In this document: positions 1-8,104 of the stretch, piece by piece
How the letters are laid out: every line of letters starts with the position of its first letter
Position numbering within the stretch: the stretch's first letter is position 1
Source of the DNA: UBA4615 sp046046245
GTDB lineage: Bacteria > Pseudomonadota > Gammaproteobacteria > Burkholderiales > Burkholderiaceae_E
Assembly (NCBI GenBank): GCA_046046245.1
Contig: JBJOKE010000042.1
Location: forward strand, 41,073-105,072
Length of the DNA: 64,000 nucleotides
Direction: 5' to 3'
The notes under the pieces: model-generated
What the model was told of the DNA's origin: nothing
Seen by the model: the letters and a program-made list of their open reading frames with translations, nothing else
The model's database searches: none
Translations under genes and position numbers: made by a program

Positions 1-1
1 G

Positions 2-913
2 GCGATCGCGCTCGACCTGACAGTGGCGGGCGATCGGCTGACGCTCGACTTCTCGCGTTCGTCGCCGGCCTGCGCGGGGCCGGTCAACATCTCGCGCGCG
101 ACCGCGGTCGCCGCCTGCTACGTCGCGCTCAAGCACCTGTTCCCCGACGTCCCGGCCAACGCCGGCGTGCTCGACGCGGTGGCGATCGTCATCCCCGACG
201 GCCGCGTGATCTCCGCGACCCGCCCGCGCCCGGTGGGCGGCTACACCGAGACCATCCTGCGGATGATCGACGTGGTCTTCGCCGCGGCCGCGCAGGCCGA
301 CCCGCTGCACGCGCCGGCGCAGGCCTACGGCACGATCAACGCGCTGTCGATCGCCGGCCACCGGACCGACGCCGCGCGGCGCGGCCAGCGCTGGGTGATG
401 TTCTCCTTCTTCGGCGGCGGCCACGGCGCGCACTCGGACGGCGACGGCCTGAACCACGGCAACGCGCCGATCTCGATGGCGACGATCCCGCCGCTGGAGA
501 TCCTCGAGGCGGCGTACCCGGTGCGCTTCGTCCGCTGGGCGCTGCGCGACGGCTCGGGCGGCGACGGCACGCACCGCGGCGGACTGGGCGCGGTCTACGA
601 GATCGAGCTGCTCGAGGAGGCCGCCGAGGCCTTCCTGTTCGGCGAACGCGCGCGCTCGGCGCCCAAGGGCGTGGCCGGCGGCGGCGACGCGGCGCCGAAC
701 CGCTTCTCGTGGACCCACGGCGGCGCGACCCACGTGCCGCCGATGGGCTCGAAGATGCTCGGCATCCGGCTCTCGCGCGGCGACCGCGTGCGGCTGGAGA
801 CCCCGGGGGGCGGCGGCTGGGGGCCACCGTCCGCGCGCGCGGCCGACGCGCGGACGCGCGACGCGGCGCTCGGCTACGTCGTGCCCGCAGGCGACGCGGA
901 GGGTCCGCGATGA
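2..913 (+). CDS. hyuB: Hydantoinase B / 5-oxoprolinase B-type subunit (5'-truncated)
   Basis: C-terminal part of the B subunit of an ATP-dependent hydantoinase/oxoprolinase, the partner of HyuA in opening hydantoin-type or 5-oxoproline rings in the cytoplasm. The reading frame is open to the left edge, so the start lies outside the window and about 303 codons remain of a family that is usually 500-600 aa. Family-typical features are the LTLDFSRSSP stretch near the left edge, the FFGGGHGAHSDGDG glycine/histidine segment (about residues 135-150 of the visible part) and the glycine-rich end ETPGGGGWGPP. The stop overlaps the start of hyuA by 4 nt (ATGA), so the two are translationally coupled. 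The true substrate cannot be read from the sequence. Confidence 0.9.
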   Translation, partial: AIALDLTVAGDRLTLDFSRSSPACAGPVNISRATAVAACYVALKHLFPDVPANAGVLDAVAIVIPDGRVISATRPRPVGGYTETILRMIDVVFAAAAQADPLHAPAQAYGTINALSIAGHRTDAARRGQRWVMFSFFGGGHGAHSDGDGLNHGNAPISMATIPPLEILEAAYPVRFVRWALRDGSGGDGTHRGGLGAVYEIELLEEAAEAFLFGERARSAPKGVAGGGDAAPNRFSWTHGGATHVPPMGSKMLGIRLSRGDRVRLETPGGGGWGPPSARAADARTRDAALGYVVPAGDAEGPR

Positions 914-2964
914 GCGCCCCCCGCAGCACCGTCGTCGGCGTCGACGTCGGCGGGACCTTCACCGATCTCTTCGTCCTCGACGAGGCCACCGGCACCGCGC
1001 GGATCGTCAAGGTGCCGTCGACCCGCGGCGACGAGGCCCGCGGCTTCGTCGACGGCATCGCGCGGATCGGCGCGTCGGCCGACGCCCTCGCCACCATCGT
1101 CCACGGCACGACGGTCGCCACCAACGCCCTGCTCGAGCGCAAGATCGCCCGCACCGGCCTCATCACCACCCGCGGCTTCCGCGACGTGCTCGAGATGCGT
1201 CGCCGCGACCGGCCGCGGACCTGGGGCCTGCGCGGCGGCTTCGTCCCGCCGGTGCCGCGCGACCTGCGCCTCGAGGTCGACGAGCGCACCCTCGCCGACG
1301 GCTCGGTGCTCGTGCCGGTCGACCTCGACCAGGTCCGCGACGCCGCGCGGCGGCTCCGCGAGGCCGGCTGCGAGGCGGTCTGCGTGTTCTTCGTCAACGG
1401 GCACGCGAACGCGGCGAACGAGCGCGCGGCGGCGGCGGCCGTGCGGGCCGACTGGCCGAACCCCTTCGTCACCGCCGCCACCGAGGTGCTGCCCGAGATC
1501 CGCGAGTTCGAGCGCTGCTCGACCGCCGTGCTGAACACCGCGCTGCAGCCGGTGGTGGGGCGCTACCTGCGGCGGCTGGAGGGCGACCTGCGCGAGCGCG
1601 GCTTCGCCGGGGAACTGCTCGTCGTGCAGTCCAACGGCGGCACGATGTCGGTCGCCGGCGCCTGCGAGCGGCCGGTGGGCACCGCGCTCTCCGGCCCGGC
1701 GGCCGGGGTGATCGCCTGCGCCGCGATCGCGCGCGACGCGGGCTTCCCCGACGTCATCACCGGCGACATGGGCGGCACCTCGTTCGACGTCTCGCTGGTC
1801 GCATCCGGCGCGGCCGCGCTCGCCGAGCAGACCTCGATCGAGTTCGGCCTGGTGATCCGCTCGCCGATGGTCCGCATCGAGACGATCGGCGCGGGCGGCG
1901 GCTCGATCGCGCAGGTGGACGCGGGCGGCCTGCTGCAGGTCGGCCCCGAGTCCGCGGGCAGCGTGCCCGGACCGGCCTGCTACGGCCGCGGCAACGATCG
2001 GCCCACCGTCACCGACGCGAACGTCGTGCTCGGCCGCATCGCCGCCGCGCGGCCGCTGGGCGGCGGCCTGCTCGCCGCGCTCGACGAGGGCCTCGCGCGG
2101 ACCGCGATCGAACGGCACGTCGCGGGCCCGCTCGGCCTGGACGTGCTCGACGCCGCCGAGGCGATCCTCGCGGTCGCGGACTCGCGGATGGCGGGCGCGG
2201 TCCGCGTGGTGTCGATCGAACGCGGCCACGATCCCCGCCGCTTCGCCTACATGCCCTTCGGCGGCGGCGGCGCGCTGCACGTCTGCGCGATGATGCGCGC
2301 GATCGGCACGACCGTCGGGCTGGTGCCGCGCTACCCGGGCGTGACCTCGGCGCTCGGCTGCGTGATCGCCGACCTGCGCCACGACGACGTGCGGACCGTC
2401 TCGCGCGCGCTCGCCGACGTGGACTTCGCCGCGCTGCACCGAGAGCTCGACGCGATGGCCACGGCCGCCGCCGCGCGGATCGGGTCGGCGGGCGTGGCGA
2501 TCGCCGGCGTGCGCGAGCGGATCGAGCTCGACATGCTCTACACCGGCCAGACCCATACCGTGCGCGTCGAAGTGCCGCGCGACGCGCTGCACGCCGAGGG
2601 GGTCGCCGCCGCGTTCGCCGCCGCCTACCGCGCGGCCTTCGGCCGCACGCTCGACGGCATCGCACCGCGCGTGGTCAACCTGCGTTACGCGCGGATCGGC
2701 GAGCGGCCGCGCTTCGACCTCGCGGTGCTCGCGCCCGCGGCGACCGCGATGCCCGCGCCGCTCGGCACGCAGCAGGTCCGGCACGCCGGCCGCTGGTGGG
2801 ACGCGGTCCGCCGCGCGCGACTCGAGCTGCCGGTGGGGGCGCGCGTCGACGGCCCGGCGATCCTCGAGCAGCCGGACACCACCGTCTGGATCGAGCCGGG
2901 CTTCTCGGCCGAGGTCGACCGGCTCGGCAACCTCGTGATCCGCGCGACGGAGACCCCGGCATGA
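910..2964 (+). CDS. hyuA: Hydantoinase A / 5-oxoprolinase A-type subunit
   Basis: 684-aa ASKHA-fold ATPase subunit of an N-methylhydantoinase/acetone-carboxylase/oxoprolinase-type enzyme; it would couple ATP hydrolysis to ring opening together with the B subunit. The phosphate-binding loop GVDVGGTFTDLF is at residues 9-20, HGTTVATNALLER follows at about 65, the second phosphate motif GDMGGTSFDVSL lies near 283 and the glycine-rich PFGGGGALH near 448. The ATG at 910 is chosen because it overlaps the hyuB stop (ATGA) and places the phosphate loop at the N terminus, as in the family; a longer open frame upstream is only a GC artefact. The gene ends in another ATGA overlap with the isochorismatase-like gene. 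The alternatives in this family (oxoprolinase, acetone or acetophenone carboxylase) cannot be separated by eye. Confidence 0.92.
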   Translation: MSAPRSTVVGVDVGGTFTDLFVLDEATGTARIVKVPSTRGDEARGFVDGIARIGASADALATIVHGTTVATNALLERKIARTGLITTRGFRDVLEMRRRDRPRTWGLRGGFVPPVPRDLRLEVDERTLADGSVLVPVDLDQVRDAARRLREAGCEAVCVFFVNGHANAANERAAAAAVRADWPNPFVTAATEVLPEIREFERCSTAVLNTALQPVVGRYLRRLEGDLRERGFAGELLVVQSNGGTMSVAGACERPVGTALSGPAAGVIACAAIARDAGFPDVITGDMGGTSFDVSLVASGAAALAEQTSIEFGLVIRSPMVRIETIGAGGGSIAQVDAGGLLQVGPESAGSVPGPACYGRGNDRPTVTDANVVLGRIAAARPLGGGLLAALDEGLARTAIERHVAGPLGLDVLDAAEAILAVADSRMAGAVRVVSIERGHDPRRFAYMPFGGGGALHVCAMMRAIGTTVGLVPRYPGVTSALGCVIADLRHDDVRTVSRALADVDFAALHRELDAMATAAAARIGSAGVAIAGVRERIELDMLYTGQTHTVRVEVPRDALHAEGVAAAFAAAYRAAFGRTLDGIAPRVVNLRYARIGERPRFDLAVLAPAATAMPAPLGTQQVRHAGRWWDAVRRARLELPVGARVDGPAILEQPDTTVWIEPGFSAEVDRLGNLVIRATETPA

Positions 2965-3599
2965 GCCTCCCGCATCCGATCGACCCGCGCCGCACGGCGC
3001 TGCTGGTCGTCGACCTGCAGAACGATTTCCTCGCCCCGGACGGCGCCTACGCGCGCGGCGGCGCCGCCAGCGAGGCCGCACGCGCGCTGCCCGCCCGCGT
3101 CGCGCCGCTCGCGCGCGCGCTGAAGGCGGCCGGCGGCATGGTCGTCGCGAGCCGGTTCACGCTGTGGCCCGACGCGGCGGGCGAGCCGATGGTCTCCGAC
3201 CACCTGCGCGCGCTGCGCCCCTTCCTCGCGCGCGGCGACTTCGCGCCCGGGAGCCGCGGACAGCAGGTGGTCGACGCCCTCGACCCGCTGGTCGACGTCC
3301 GCGTCGACAAGGTCGCCTACTCGGCGTTCTTCTCGACGCAGCTCGACTGGGTGCTGCGCCACGCGGGGATCGACACGGTCGTCGTCGGCGGCATCGTCAC
3401 CAACGGCGGCGTCGCCAGCACCGCCCGCGATGCGCACGTCCGCGAGTACCACGTGCAGGTGCTGGCCGACGGCTGCGCGGCGTTCCGGGAGCAGACCCAC
3501 GCGGCCAGCCTCGCCGACCTCGCGACGGTGGGCGAGGTGCTCGACTGCGCCGGCTGGCTCGCGCGGCTGGCCGCCGCGGCGCGGGGCCCGACGGCATGA
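2961..3599 (+). CDS. Isochorismatase-like hydrolase lacking the catalytic cysteine
   Basis: 212-aa isochorismatase/cysteine-hydrolase fold protein. Two of the three triad positions are visible: Asp18 (VVDLQNDF) and Lys117 (VDKVAYSAFF). At the nucleophile position, where N-carbamoylsarcosine amidohydrolases and nicotinamidases have Cys followed by V-E-S/T-T, this protein reads TNGGVASTARDA, with Gly150 in place of Cys. Loss of Cys is known in true isochorismatases such as PhzD, which use an Asp-based mechanism. In this position after hyuBA a carbamoyl-amide hydrolase would be expected, so the chemistry is uncertain. The start at 2961 overlaps hyuA by 4 nt, and the stop overlaps the next start by 4 nt. 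Confidence 0.88.
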   Translation: MSLPHPIDPRRTALLVVDLQNDFLAPDGAYARGGAASEAARALPARVAPLARALKAAGGMVVASRFTLWPDAAGEPMVSDHLRALRPFLARGDFAPGSRGQQVVDALDPLVDVRVDKVAYSAFFSTQLDWVLRHAGIDTVVVGGIVTNGGVASTARDAHVREYHVQVLADGCAAFREQTHAASLADLATVGEVLDCAGWLARLAAAARGPTA

Positions 3600-5026
3600 C
3601 CGGGGCGGCGCGCCGCGAGCCGACCGTGGTCCGCGCCGCGGCGATGCCCGCGGGCACGCCGTCGGTGCCGGTCGCGATCGTCGGCGCCGGCGCCTGCGGG
3701 CAGGTCGCCGCGCTCGCGCTGCGCGACGCGGGCGTCGAGGTGCTGCTCGTCGAGCGCGATCCGGTGCCGCGCGGCTCGACCGCGCTGTCCTCCGGCTTCG
3801 TGCCGGCGGCCGGCACCGCGGTCCAGCGCGCGGCCGGCGTCGACGACGACTCGCCGGCGCGCCTTGCCGACGACATCCGCCGCAAGTCCCACGGCCGTGC
3901 GTCGCCGGTGCTGGTCGAGGCCTACACCGCGGCCATCGGCCCGGCGATCGACGTCCTGGGCGCGCGCCACGGGCTGCGCTTCGAGCTCCTCGACGGGTTC
4001 CTCTATCCCGGCCACACCGCGCGCCGGATGCACGCGCTGCCCGAGCGCACCGGTGCGGCGCTGGTGGCCGCGCTCGACGCCGCCGCGCAGCACGCGGGCG
4101 CCTCGCTGCTCTGCGAGGCGCGCGCCGTCGAGCTCTGGGTCGACGAGGGGCGGCGGGTCATCGGTCTCGGCGTCGAGCGCCCCGACGGTGCGCTCGAGCG
4201 GATCGGCTGCGACGCGCTGCTGCTCGCCTGCAACGGCTTCGGCGGCAACGCCGCGATGGTCCGCGACTGGCTGCCCGAGATGCGCGAGGCGACCTTCGCC
4301 GGCCATGCGGGCAACGACGGCACCGCGATCGCCTGGGGCCGCGCGCTCGGCGCGCGGCTCGCCGACCTCGGCGGCTACCAGGGTCACGGCTCGTGGGCGG
4401 TGCCGCAGGGCGCGCTCGTCACCTGGGCGCTGATGACCGAGGGCGGGGTGCAGGTCAACGCCCGTGGCTGCCGGTTCCACGACGAGACGCAGGGCTACTC
4501 CGAGGCCGCGGTCCACGTGCTCGCGCAGCCGGGCGGCACCGCGTGGAACGTCTTCGACGACCGGCTGCTCGCGCTCGCGCGCGGCTTTCCCGACTTCGTC
4601 GAGGCCGAGCGGGCGGGCGCGCTGCGGACCGCGGCCGACGCCGGCGCGCTCGCCGCGGTGCTCGGCTGCGACGCGGCCGCGCTGCGGTCGACGCTCGTCG
4701 CGATCGACCCCGACGCGCCGCCCGGCCCCGACGGCCGGCGCTTCGCGCGCCGGCTCTCGGCGCCCTACCACGCGATCCGCGTGACCGGCGCGCTGTTCCA
4801 TACGCAGGGCGGGCTCGACGTCGACGCCCGCTGCCGCGTGCTCGACGACGGTGGGCGCCCGCTGCCGAACCTGTGGGCCGCCGGCGGCGCCGCCCGCGGC
4901 GTCTCGGGCGACGCCGTCTGGGGCTACCTGTCCGGCAACGGGCTGCTGAGCGCGATCGCCGGCGGCGCGATCGCCGCGACCGCGATCGCCGCGGCCACGA
5001 CGAACCAGGGAAGGGGAGAACGATGA
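3596..5026 (+). CDS. FAD-dependent oxidoreductase (fumarate reductase / 3-ketosteroid dehydrogenase-like, FAD_binding_2)
   Basis: 476-aa flavoprotein. A Rossmann dinucleotide motif (AIVGAGACGQ) starts at about residue 25 and ends in an acidic residue that would bind the FAD ribose (LLVERD). It is followed by GSTALSSG, then a capping domain, and the C-terminal FAD-contact segment with GGLDVDARCRV and an NLWAAGGAARG-like stretch. This layout fits the succinate dehydrogenase/fumarate reductase flavoprotein and ketosteroid dehydrogenase superfamily, soluble version; no transmembrane segment or signal is seen. Both ends overlap neighbours by 4 nt (ATGA), making it the fourth gene of the hydantoinase operon. 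It probably oxidises an intermediate released by the upstream ring-opening enzymes (inference). Substrate unknown. Confidence 0.85.
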   Translation: MTGAARREPTVVRAAAMPAGTPSVPVAIVGAGACGQVAALALRDAGVEVLLVERDPVPRGSTALSSGFVPAAGTAVQRAAGVDDDSPARLADDIRRKSHGRASPVLVEAYTAAIGPAIDVLGARHGLRFELLDGFLYPGHTARRMHALPERTGAALVAALDAAAQHAGASLLCEARAVELWVDEGRRVIGLGVERPDGALERIGCDALLLACNGFGGNAAMVRDWLPEMREATFAGHAGNDGTAIAWGRALGARLADLGGYQGHGSWAVPQGALVTWALMTEGGVQVNARGCRFHDETQGYSEAAVHVLAQPGGTAWNVFDDRLLALARGFPDFVEAERAGALRTAADAGALAAVLGCDAAALRSTLVAIDPDAPPGPDGRRFARRLSAPYHAIRVTGALFHTQGGLDVDARCRVLDDGGRPLPNLWAAGGAARGVSGDAVWGYLSGNGLLSAIAGGAIAATAIAAATTNQGRGER

Positions 5027-5886
5027 CGACGACGCTGAAGGCGCGGCTCGCCGAGCCGCGGATCGTGCTGGCACCGGGTGTCTACGATGCGCTGACCGCA
5101 CTGCTCGCCGAGCAGGCGGGCATGGAGGCGCTCTACCTGTCGGGCGCGTCGATCGCCTACACGCGACTCGGTCGCTCGGACGTCGGGCTCACCACGTTCA
5201 CCGAGGTCCAGCAGGTGCTGGAGTCGATCTGCGAGCGCGTGTCGACGCCGGTGATCGTCGACGCCGACACCGGCTTCGGCAACGCGATCAACGTCCAGCG
5301 CACGGTGCGCGGCCTCGAGCGCGCGGGCGCGGCGATGATCCAGCTCGAGGACCAGTCCTTCCCGAAGCGCTGCGGCCACCTCGACGGCAAGGGCGTGGTG
5401 CCGGTCGCCGAGATGTGCGGCAAGCTGCGCGCCGCGCTCGACGCACGCCGCGACGACCGCACGCTGATCATGGCGCGCACCGACGCGATCGCGGTGGAAG
5501 GCCTCGAGGCCGCGTTCGAACGCGCCGAGCGCTACGTCGAGTGCGGCGTCGACGCGCTGTTCGTCGAGGCCCTGCGCACGCCCGAGCAGATGGACGCGGC
5601 CTGCGCGCGGTTCGCGTCGCGCGTGCCGCTGCTCGCGAACATGGTCGAGGGTGGCAGGACGCCGCTGCAGCCGACCGACGCGCTGCAGGCGCGGGGCTTT
5701 CGCATCGCGATCTTCCCGGGCGCCACGGTGCGCATCGTCGCGCACACGCTCGGCCGCTACTTCGGCGAACTGCGCGAAGCCGGCGGCACCGCCGCGTGGC
5801 GCGACCGGATGCTCGACTTCGACGGGCTGAACCGGACGATCGGCACGCCGGAGCTGCTCGCGCTCGGTCGCTCGTACGAGGGCTGA
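5023..5886 (+). CDS. Isocitrate lyase / PEP mutase superfamily C-C lyase
   Basis: 287-aa TIM-barrel enzyme of the isocitrate lyase/phosphoenolpyruvate mutase superfamily. Seen: the metal/carboxylate-binding DADTGFGNA, the motif K115-R116-C117-G118-H119 whose Cys is the catalytic acid/base in isocitrate and methylisocitrate lyases, and the ARTDA segment. Presence of that Cys points to a lyase or decarboxylase rather than a phosphonate mutase. Length matches methylisocitrate-lyase-like members (about 290 aa). A strong ribosome-binding site (AAGGGGAGA, 5011-5019) precedes the ATG, which also overlaps the upstream stop by 4 nt. As last gene of the operon it would cleave the carbon skeleton of the catabolite (inference). 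Confidence 0.88.
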   Translation: MTTTLKARLAEPRIVLAPGVYDALTALLAEQAGMEALYLSGASIAYTRLGRSDVGLTTFTEVQQVLESICERVSTPVIVDADTGFGNAINVQRTVRGLERAGAAMIQLEDQSFPKRCGHLDGKGVVPVAEMCGKLRAALDARRDDRTLIMARTDAIAVEGLEAAFERAERYVECGVDALFVEALRTPEQMDAACARFASRVPLLANMVEGGRTPLQPTDALQARGFRIAIFPGATVRIVAHTLGRYFGELREAGGTAAWRDRMLDFDGLNRTIGTPELLALGRSYEG

Positions 5887-5895
5887 GACGCGGCC

Positions 5896-6621
5896 TCAGT
5901 CGCGCACGCCGCGCAGCCGCTCGACGTCGACGATCTCCGTGCCGCCGCGGGTCAGCCGCACCGCGCCCTCGGTCTCGAGCCGCTTCAGCGCGCGGTTCAC
6001 CGTCTGCCGCGACAGCGCGAGCATCGTCGCCAGCCGGTCCTGCGGCACGCGGACCACGCGCCGGCCCGGGCTCGGCAGGTCGCCGTAGCTCTCGGACATC
6101 AGCACGAGCCGGCGCGCGACGCGCTCGAGCGCCGGCATCGCCGCGAACTCGTCGAGCGTGTCGAAGGCGGTGCGGGTGCGGCGGGCGAGCAGCTGTGCCA
6201 GCGCGCGCCAGTGCACCGGGTGACGCGCGAGGTGCGCGTGCAGCGCCTCGAGCGGCACGTGCAGCACGACGGCCGGCCCGTCGGCCCAGGTGTGATGGGT
6301 CCGCGGGCCGTCGTCGATCACCGAGATCTCCCCGAACCAGTGGGGCGCGTCGATCCGGGCGAGCATCGTCTGCTGCCCGTCGCGGGTGTCGCCCGTGGAG
6401 GCGAGCGAGCCTTCCACCACGCAGTAGAGGCCGTCGCCCGCATCGCCCTTGAAGTACAGCGCCTCGCGGTCGCGCAGCCGCCGCGCGCGCGCGGCGCCCA
6501 GCAGGCCGTTCTGGAGGTCGGGGGGCAGGGCGGAGAACCAGGCGCCGCTGCGTGCGACGGCGACGTGGCGCGAGGCCGACGCGTGGGGCGCGCCGGCGTC
6601 GTTCTGTCGGATAGGCGACAT
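5896..6621 (-). CDS. Crp/Fnr family transcriptional regulator
   Basis: 241-aa regulator with an N-terminal cyclic-nucleotide-binding-type beta-roll (about residues 25-145, including GDAGDGLYCVVEG and FGEISVIDDGPRTH, the phosphate-binding-cassette region) and a C-terminal winged helix-turn-helix whose recognition helix reads LALSRQTVNRALKRL near residue 210. The PBC has Gly-Glu followed by Arg-Thr as in cAMP-binding members, but whether it binds a nucleotide is not certain. No N-terminal cysteine cluster is present, so it is not an Fnr-type iron-sulfur sensor. The gene converges on the hydantoinase operon, with only 9 nt between the stops, and diverges from the unknown gene at 6807. Regulation of the operon is possible but not shown. 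Confidence 0.87.
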   Translation of the reverse strand: MSPIRQNDAGAPHASASRHVAVARSGAWFSALPPDLQNGLLGAARARRLRDREALYFKGDAGDGLYCVVEGSLASTGDTRDGQQTMLARIDAPHWFGEISVIDDGPRTHHTWADGPAVVLHVPLEALHAHLARHPVHWRALAQLLARRTRTAFDTLDEFAAMPALERVARRLVLMSESYGDLPSPGRRVVRVPQDRLATMLALSRQTVNRALKRLETEGAVRLTRGGTEIVDVERLRGVRD

Positions 6622-6806
6622 CGATGGACTTAGGTCCCTGAGATCATCGGGCGCGTGCGGCCCGCCTCTCCTGCCCGGAAGGCCGCTTCGCGCTTGGCTT
6701 GGAGAGTATGCATGGAAGGTCGGGGACGGCGGGCGGAGATCCCTCGGAAGTCGGAAATCGGGGAACGTGCCCGCGCGCGCGGAGTGTTCGGGAAGGGTCG
6801 GTCGCG

Positions 6807-7583
6807 ATGGTGAGGGACGACGACGCCCGCGGTTTCACCCAGGTCGTCGCGGTGCTCGGACCCGGGCAGTGGAGCGAGCTGATGCGCGTCGGCGACCCGC
6901 CCGGCTCCGTCTCGCGCACGCCGGAGCGCGACGTGGGACGACTCGAGTGGCTGCTGGCCTGGCTGCCGAGGGAGGAGCACGTCCGGGTGCGCAGCGCCAT
7001 GCAGGTCGTCAGGCTCGGCGCGCCCTCGCGGCGCTGGCGCAGCGAGGCGACCGGACTCGTGCTCGACGTCTCCGGCGGCCCGTGGCGCGGCGGGCAGTGG
7101 GCCTACGCGGTGCGCGCGTGGCGCATCGACGAGGCGCCGACGCCCGAGCCGGGGCCGACCGGGGCCGCGCGCGTCGCCGCCGACGCGGGCGCCGCAGCGG
7201 AGGCCGCCGGGTCGCCCGACGCGGTCTCCGGCGACACCGGGATCGGTCGTCTCGACTACGATCCCGCGCTCGACCGCCTGAAGCTCGACGCGCAGGCCTG
7301 TCGCCAGCACGGCCTGCCGGTCGCCCTCGGCGTCGAGCTGCCGCTGATGCGCTGGGCGGCGTGTTTCGCCGGCGATGACCGCTTCGTCGCGATCAGCCGG
7401 ATGTGCTGGAGCGCGCCGTCGGAGTATCCGCTGCGGACGACGCTGCGGCTGGCCGCGGGCGACGAACCGGCGCAGCCGACCGCCGCGGGGGGCCGCCGGC
7501 CCCGCCGCATCGAGCTGCAGCTCGAGCGACCGGTCCGCGGCGGTCCGGTCGTCGGCCGCTGCCGGCTGCTCGATGACGCCTGA
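6807..7583 (+). CDS. Hypothetical protein, 258 aa
   Basis: I do not recognise this protein. It is predicted soluble and has no signal peptide or membrane helix. A basic/acidic N-terminal region is followed by an Ala/Gly/Pro-rich, probably disordered linker (about residues 110-145), then a second half containing DYDPALDRLKLDAQACRQHG and several Trp/Cys residues, ending in LLDDA. The ATG at 6807 is preferred over in-frame ATGs upstream because a purine-rich GGAAGGG lies 9-15 nt before it. Codon use resembles the neighbours, so it is probably a real gene. It diverges from the Crp/Fnr regulator across about 185 bp. Confidence 0.6.
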   Translation: MVRDDDARGFTQVVAVLGPGQWSELMRVGDPPGSVSRTPERDVGRLEWLLAWLPREEHVRVRSAMQVVRLGAPSRRWRSEATGLVLDVSGGPWRGGQWAYAVRAWRIDEAPTPEPGPTGAARVAADAGAAAEAAGSPDAVSGDTGIGRLDYDPALDRLKLDAQACRQHGLPVALGVELPLMRWAACFAGDDRFVAISRMCWSAPSEYPLRTTLRLAAGDEPAQPTAAGGRRPRRIELQLERPVRGGPVVGRCRLLDDA

Positions 7584-7658
7584 CCCGGGCCGCGGTCGGT
7601 CGGCGGCCTGTGTCGAGCCGGTAAGCTCGCGGCTTCGTCCCGCCCTTCGGAGCCCGCC

Positions 7659-8054
7659 ATGTCCGCCACGCCCGCCTCCTTCACGCGCGTCGTCCTGTTC
7701 ACCGATACCGACGGCCGGGCCCGGTTCCGCGAGGAGCCCGTTCCGCTCGACCAGGGCACGCCGCAGTCGCGGCTGTCGGCACTGATGCCCTCGGGCGGGC
7801 TGCAGCTTCGCGAGAGCCCGGTGGGCTTCCGTTCACCGTTCCACGTGACGACCACCCCGCAGTGGGTCTTCATCCTGTCGGGCCGGATGGAGATCGGCCT
7901 GCAGGACGGCTCGTCGCGGGTCTTCGGGGCCGGCGAGCACTTCTACTCGGCCGATCTGCTGCCCGAGGGGGCGAGCTTCGATGCGGCCGTGCACGGCCAC
8001 TGGAGCCGGCAGGTGGGCGACGCGCCGCTGAGGACGCTGTTCGTGCGCGGCTGA
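7659..8054 (+). CDS. Small cupin-domain protein
   Basis: 131-aa single-domain cupin. A conserved-barrel core is visible: the first motif region reads RSPFHVTTTPQWVFILSGRMEIGL, and the second is FGAGEHFYSADLLPEGASFDA followed by a histidine-containing strand (VHGHW). Metal ligands are fewer than in classic cupins (the usual H-x-H of motif 1 is reduced to one His), so metal binding is doubtful. Similar small cupins are often annotated only as cupin-domain proteins. It has a plausible ribosome-binding site (CGGAG) about 6 nt before the ATG. It converges on the PhyH gene; a 9-bp inverted repeat spans both stop codons. Confidence 0.75.
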   Translation: MSATPASFTRVVLFTDTDGRARFREEPVPLDQGTPQSRLSALMPSGGLQLRESPVGFRSPFHVTTTPQWVFILSGRMEIGLQDGSSRVFGAGEHFYSADLLPEGASFDAAVHGHWSRQVGDAPLRTLFVRG

Positions 8055-8104
8055 GGCGGCGCGCCGGCGCAGGCCGGCCTCGGCCCGGCGGCCGTGACCG
8101 CGCC

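Noticed and set aside
874..3081. 735-codon open frame on the minus strand opposite hyuA, and many similar long antisense frames (for example near 3317-5101, 15030-19163, 54970-57834)
   Set aside because: Composition is Arg/Ala/Gly/His-rich with no recognisable domain; they mirror the third-position GC of clear genes on the other strand.
6699..6806. Upstream in-frame ATGs for the unknown gene at 6807 (36 extra residues)
   Set aside because: The extension is low-complexity and a better ribosome-binding site precedes 6807.
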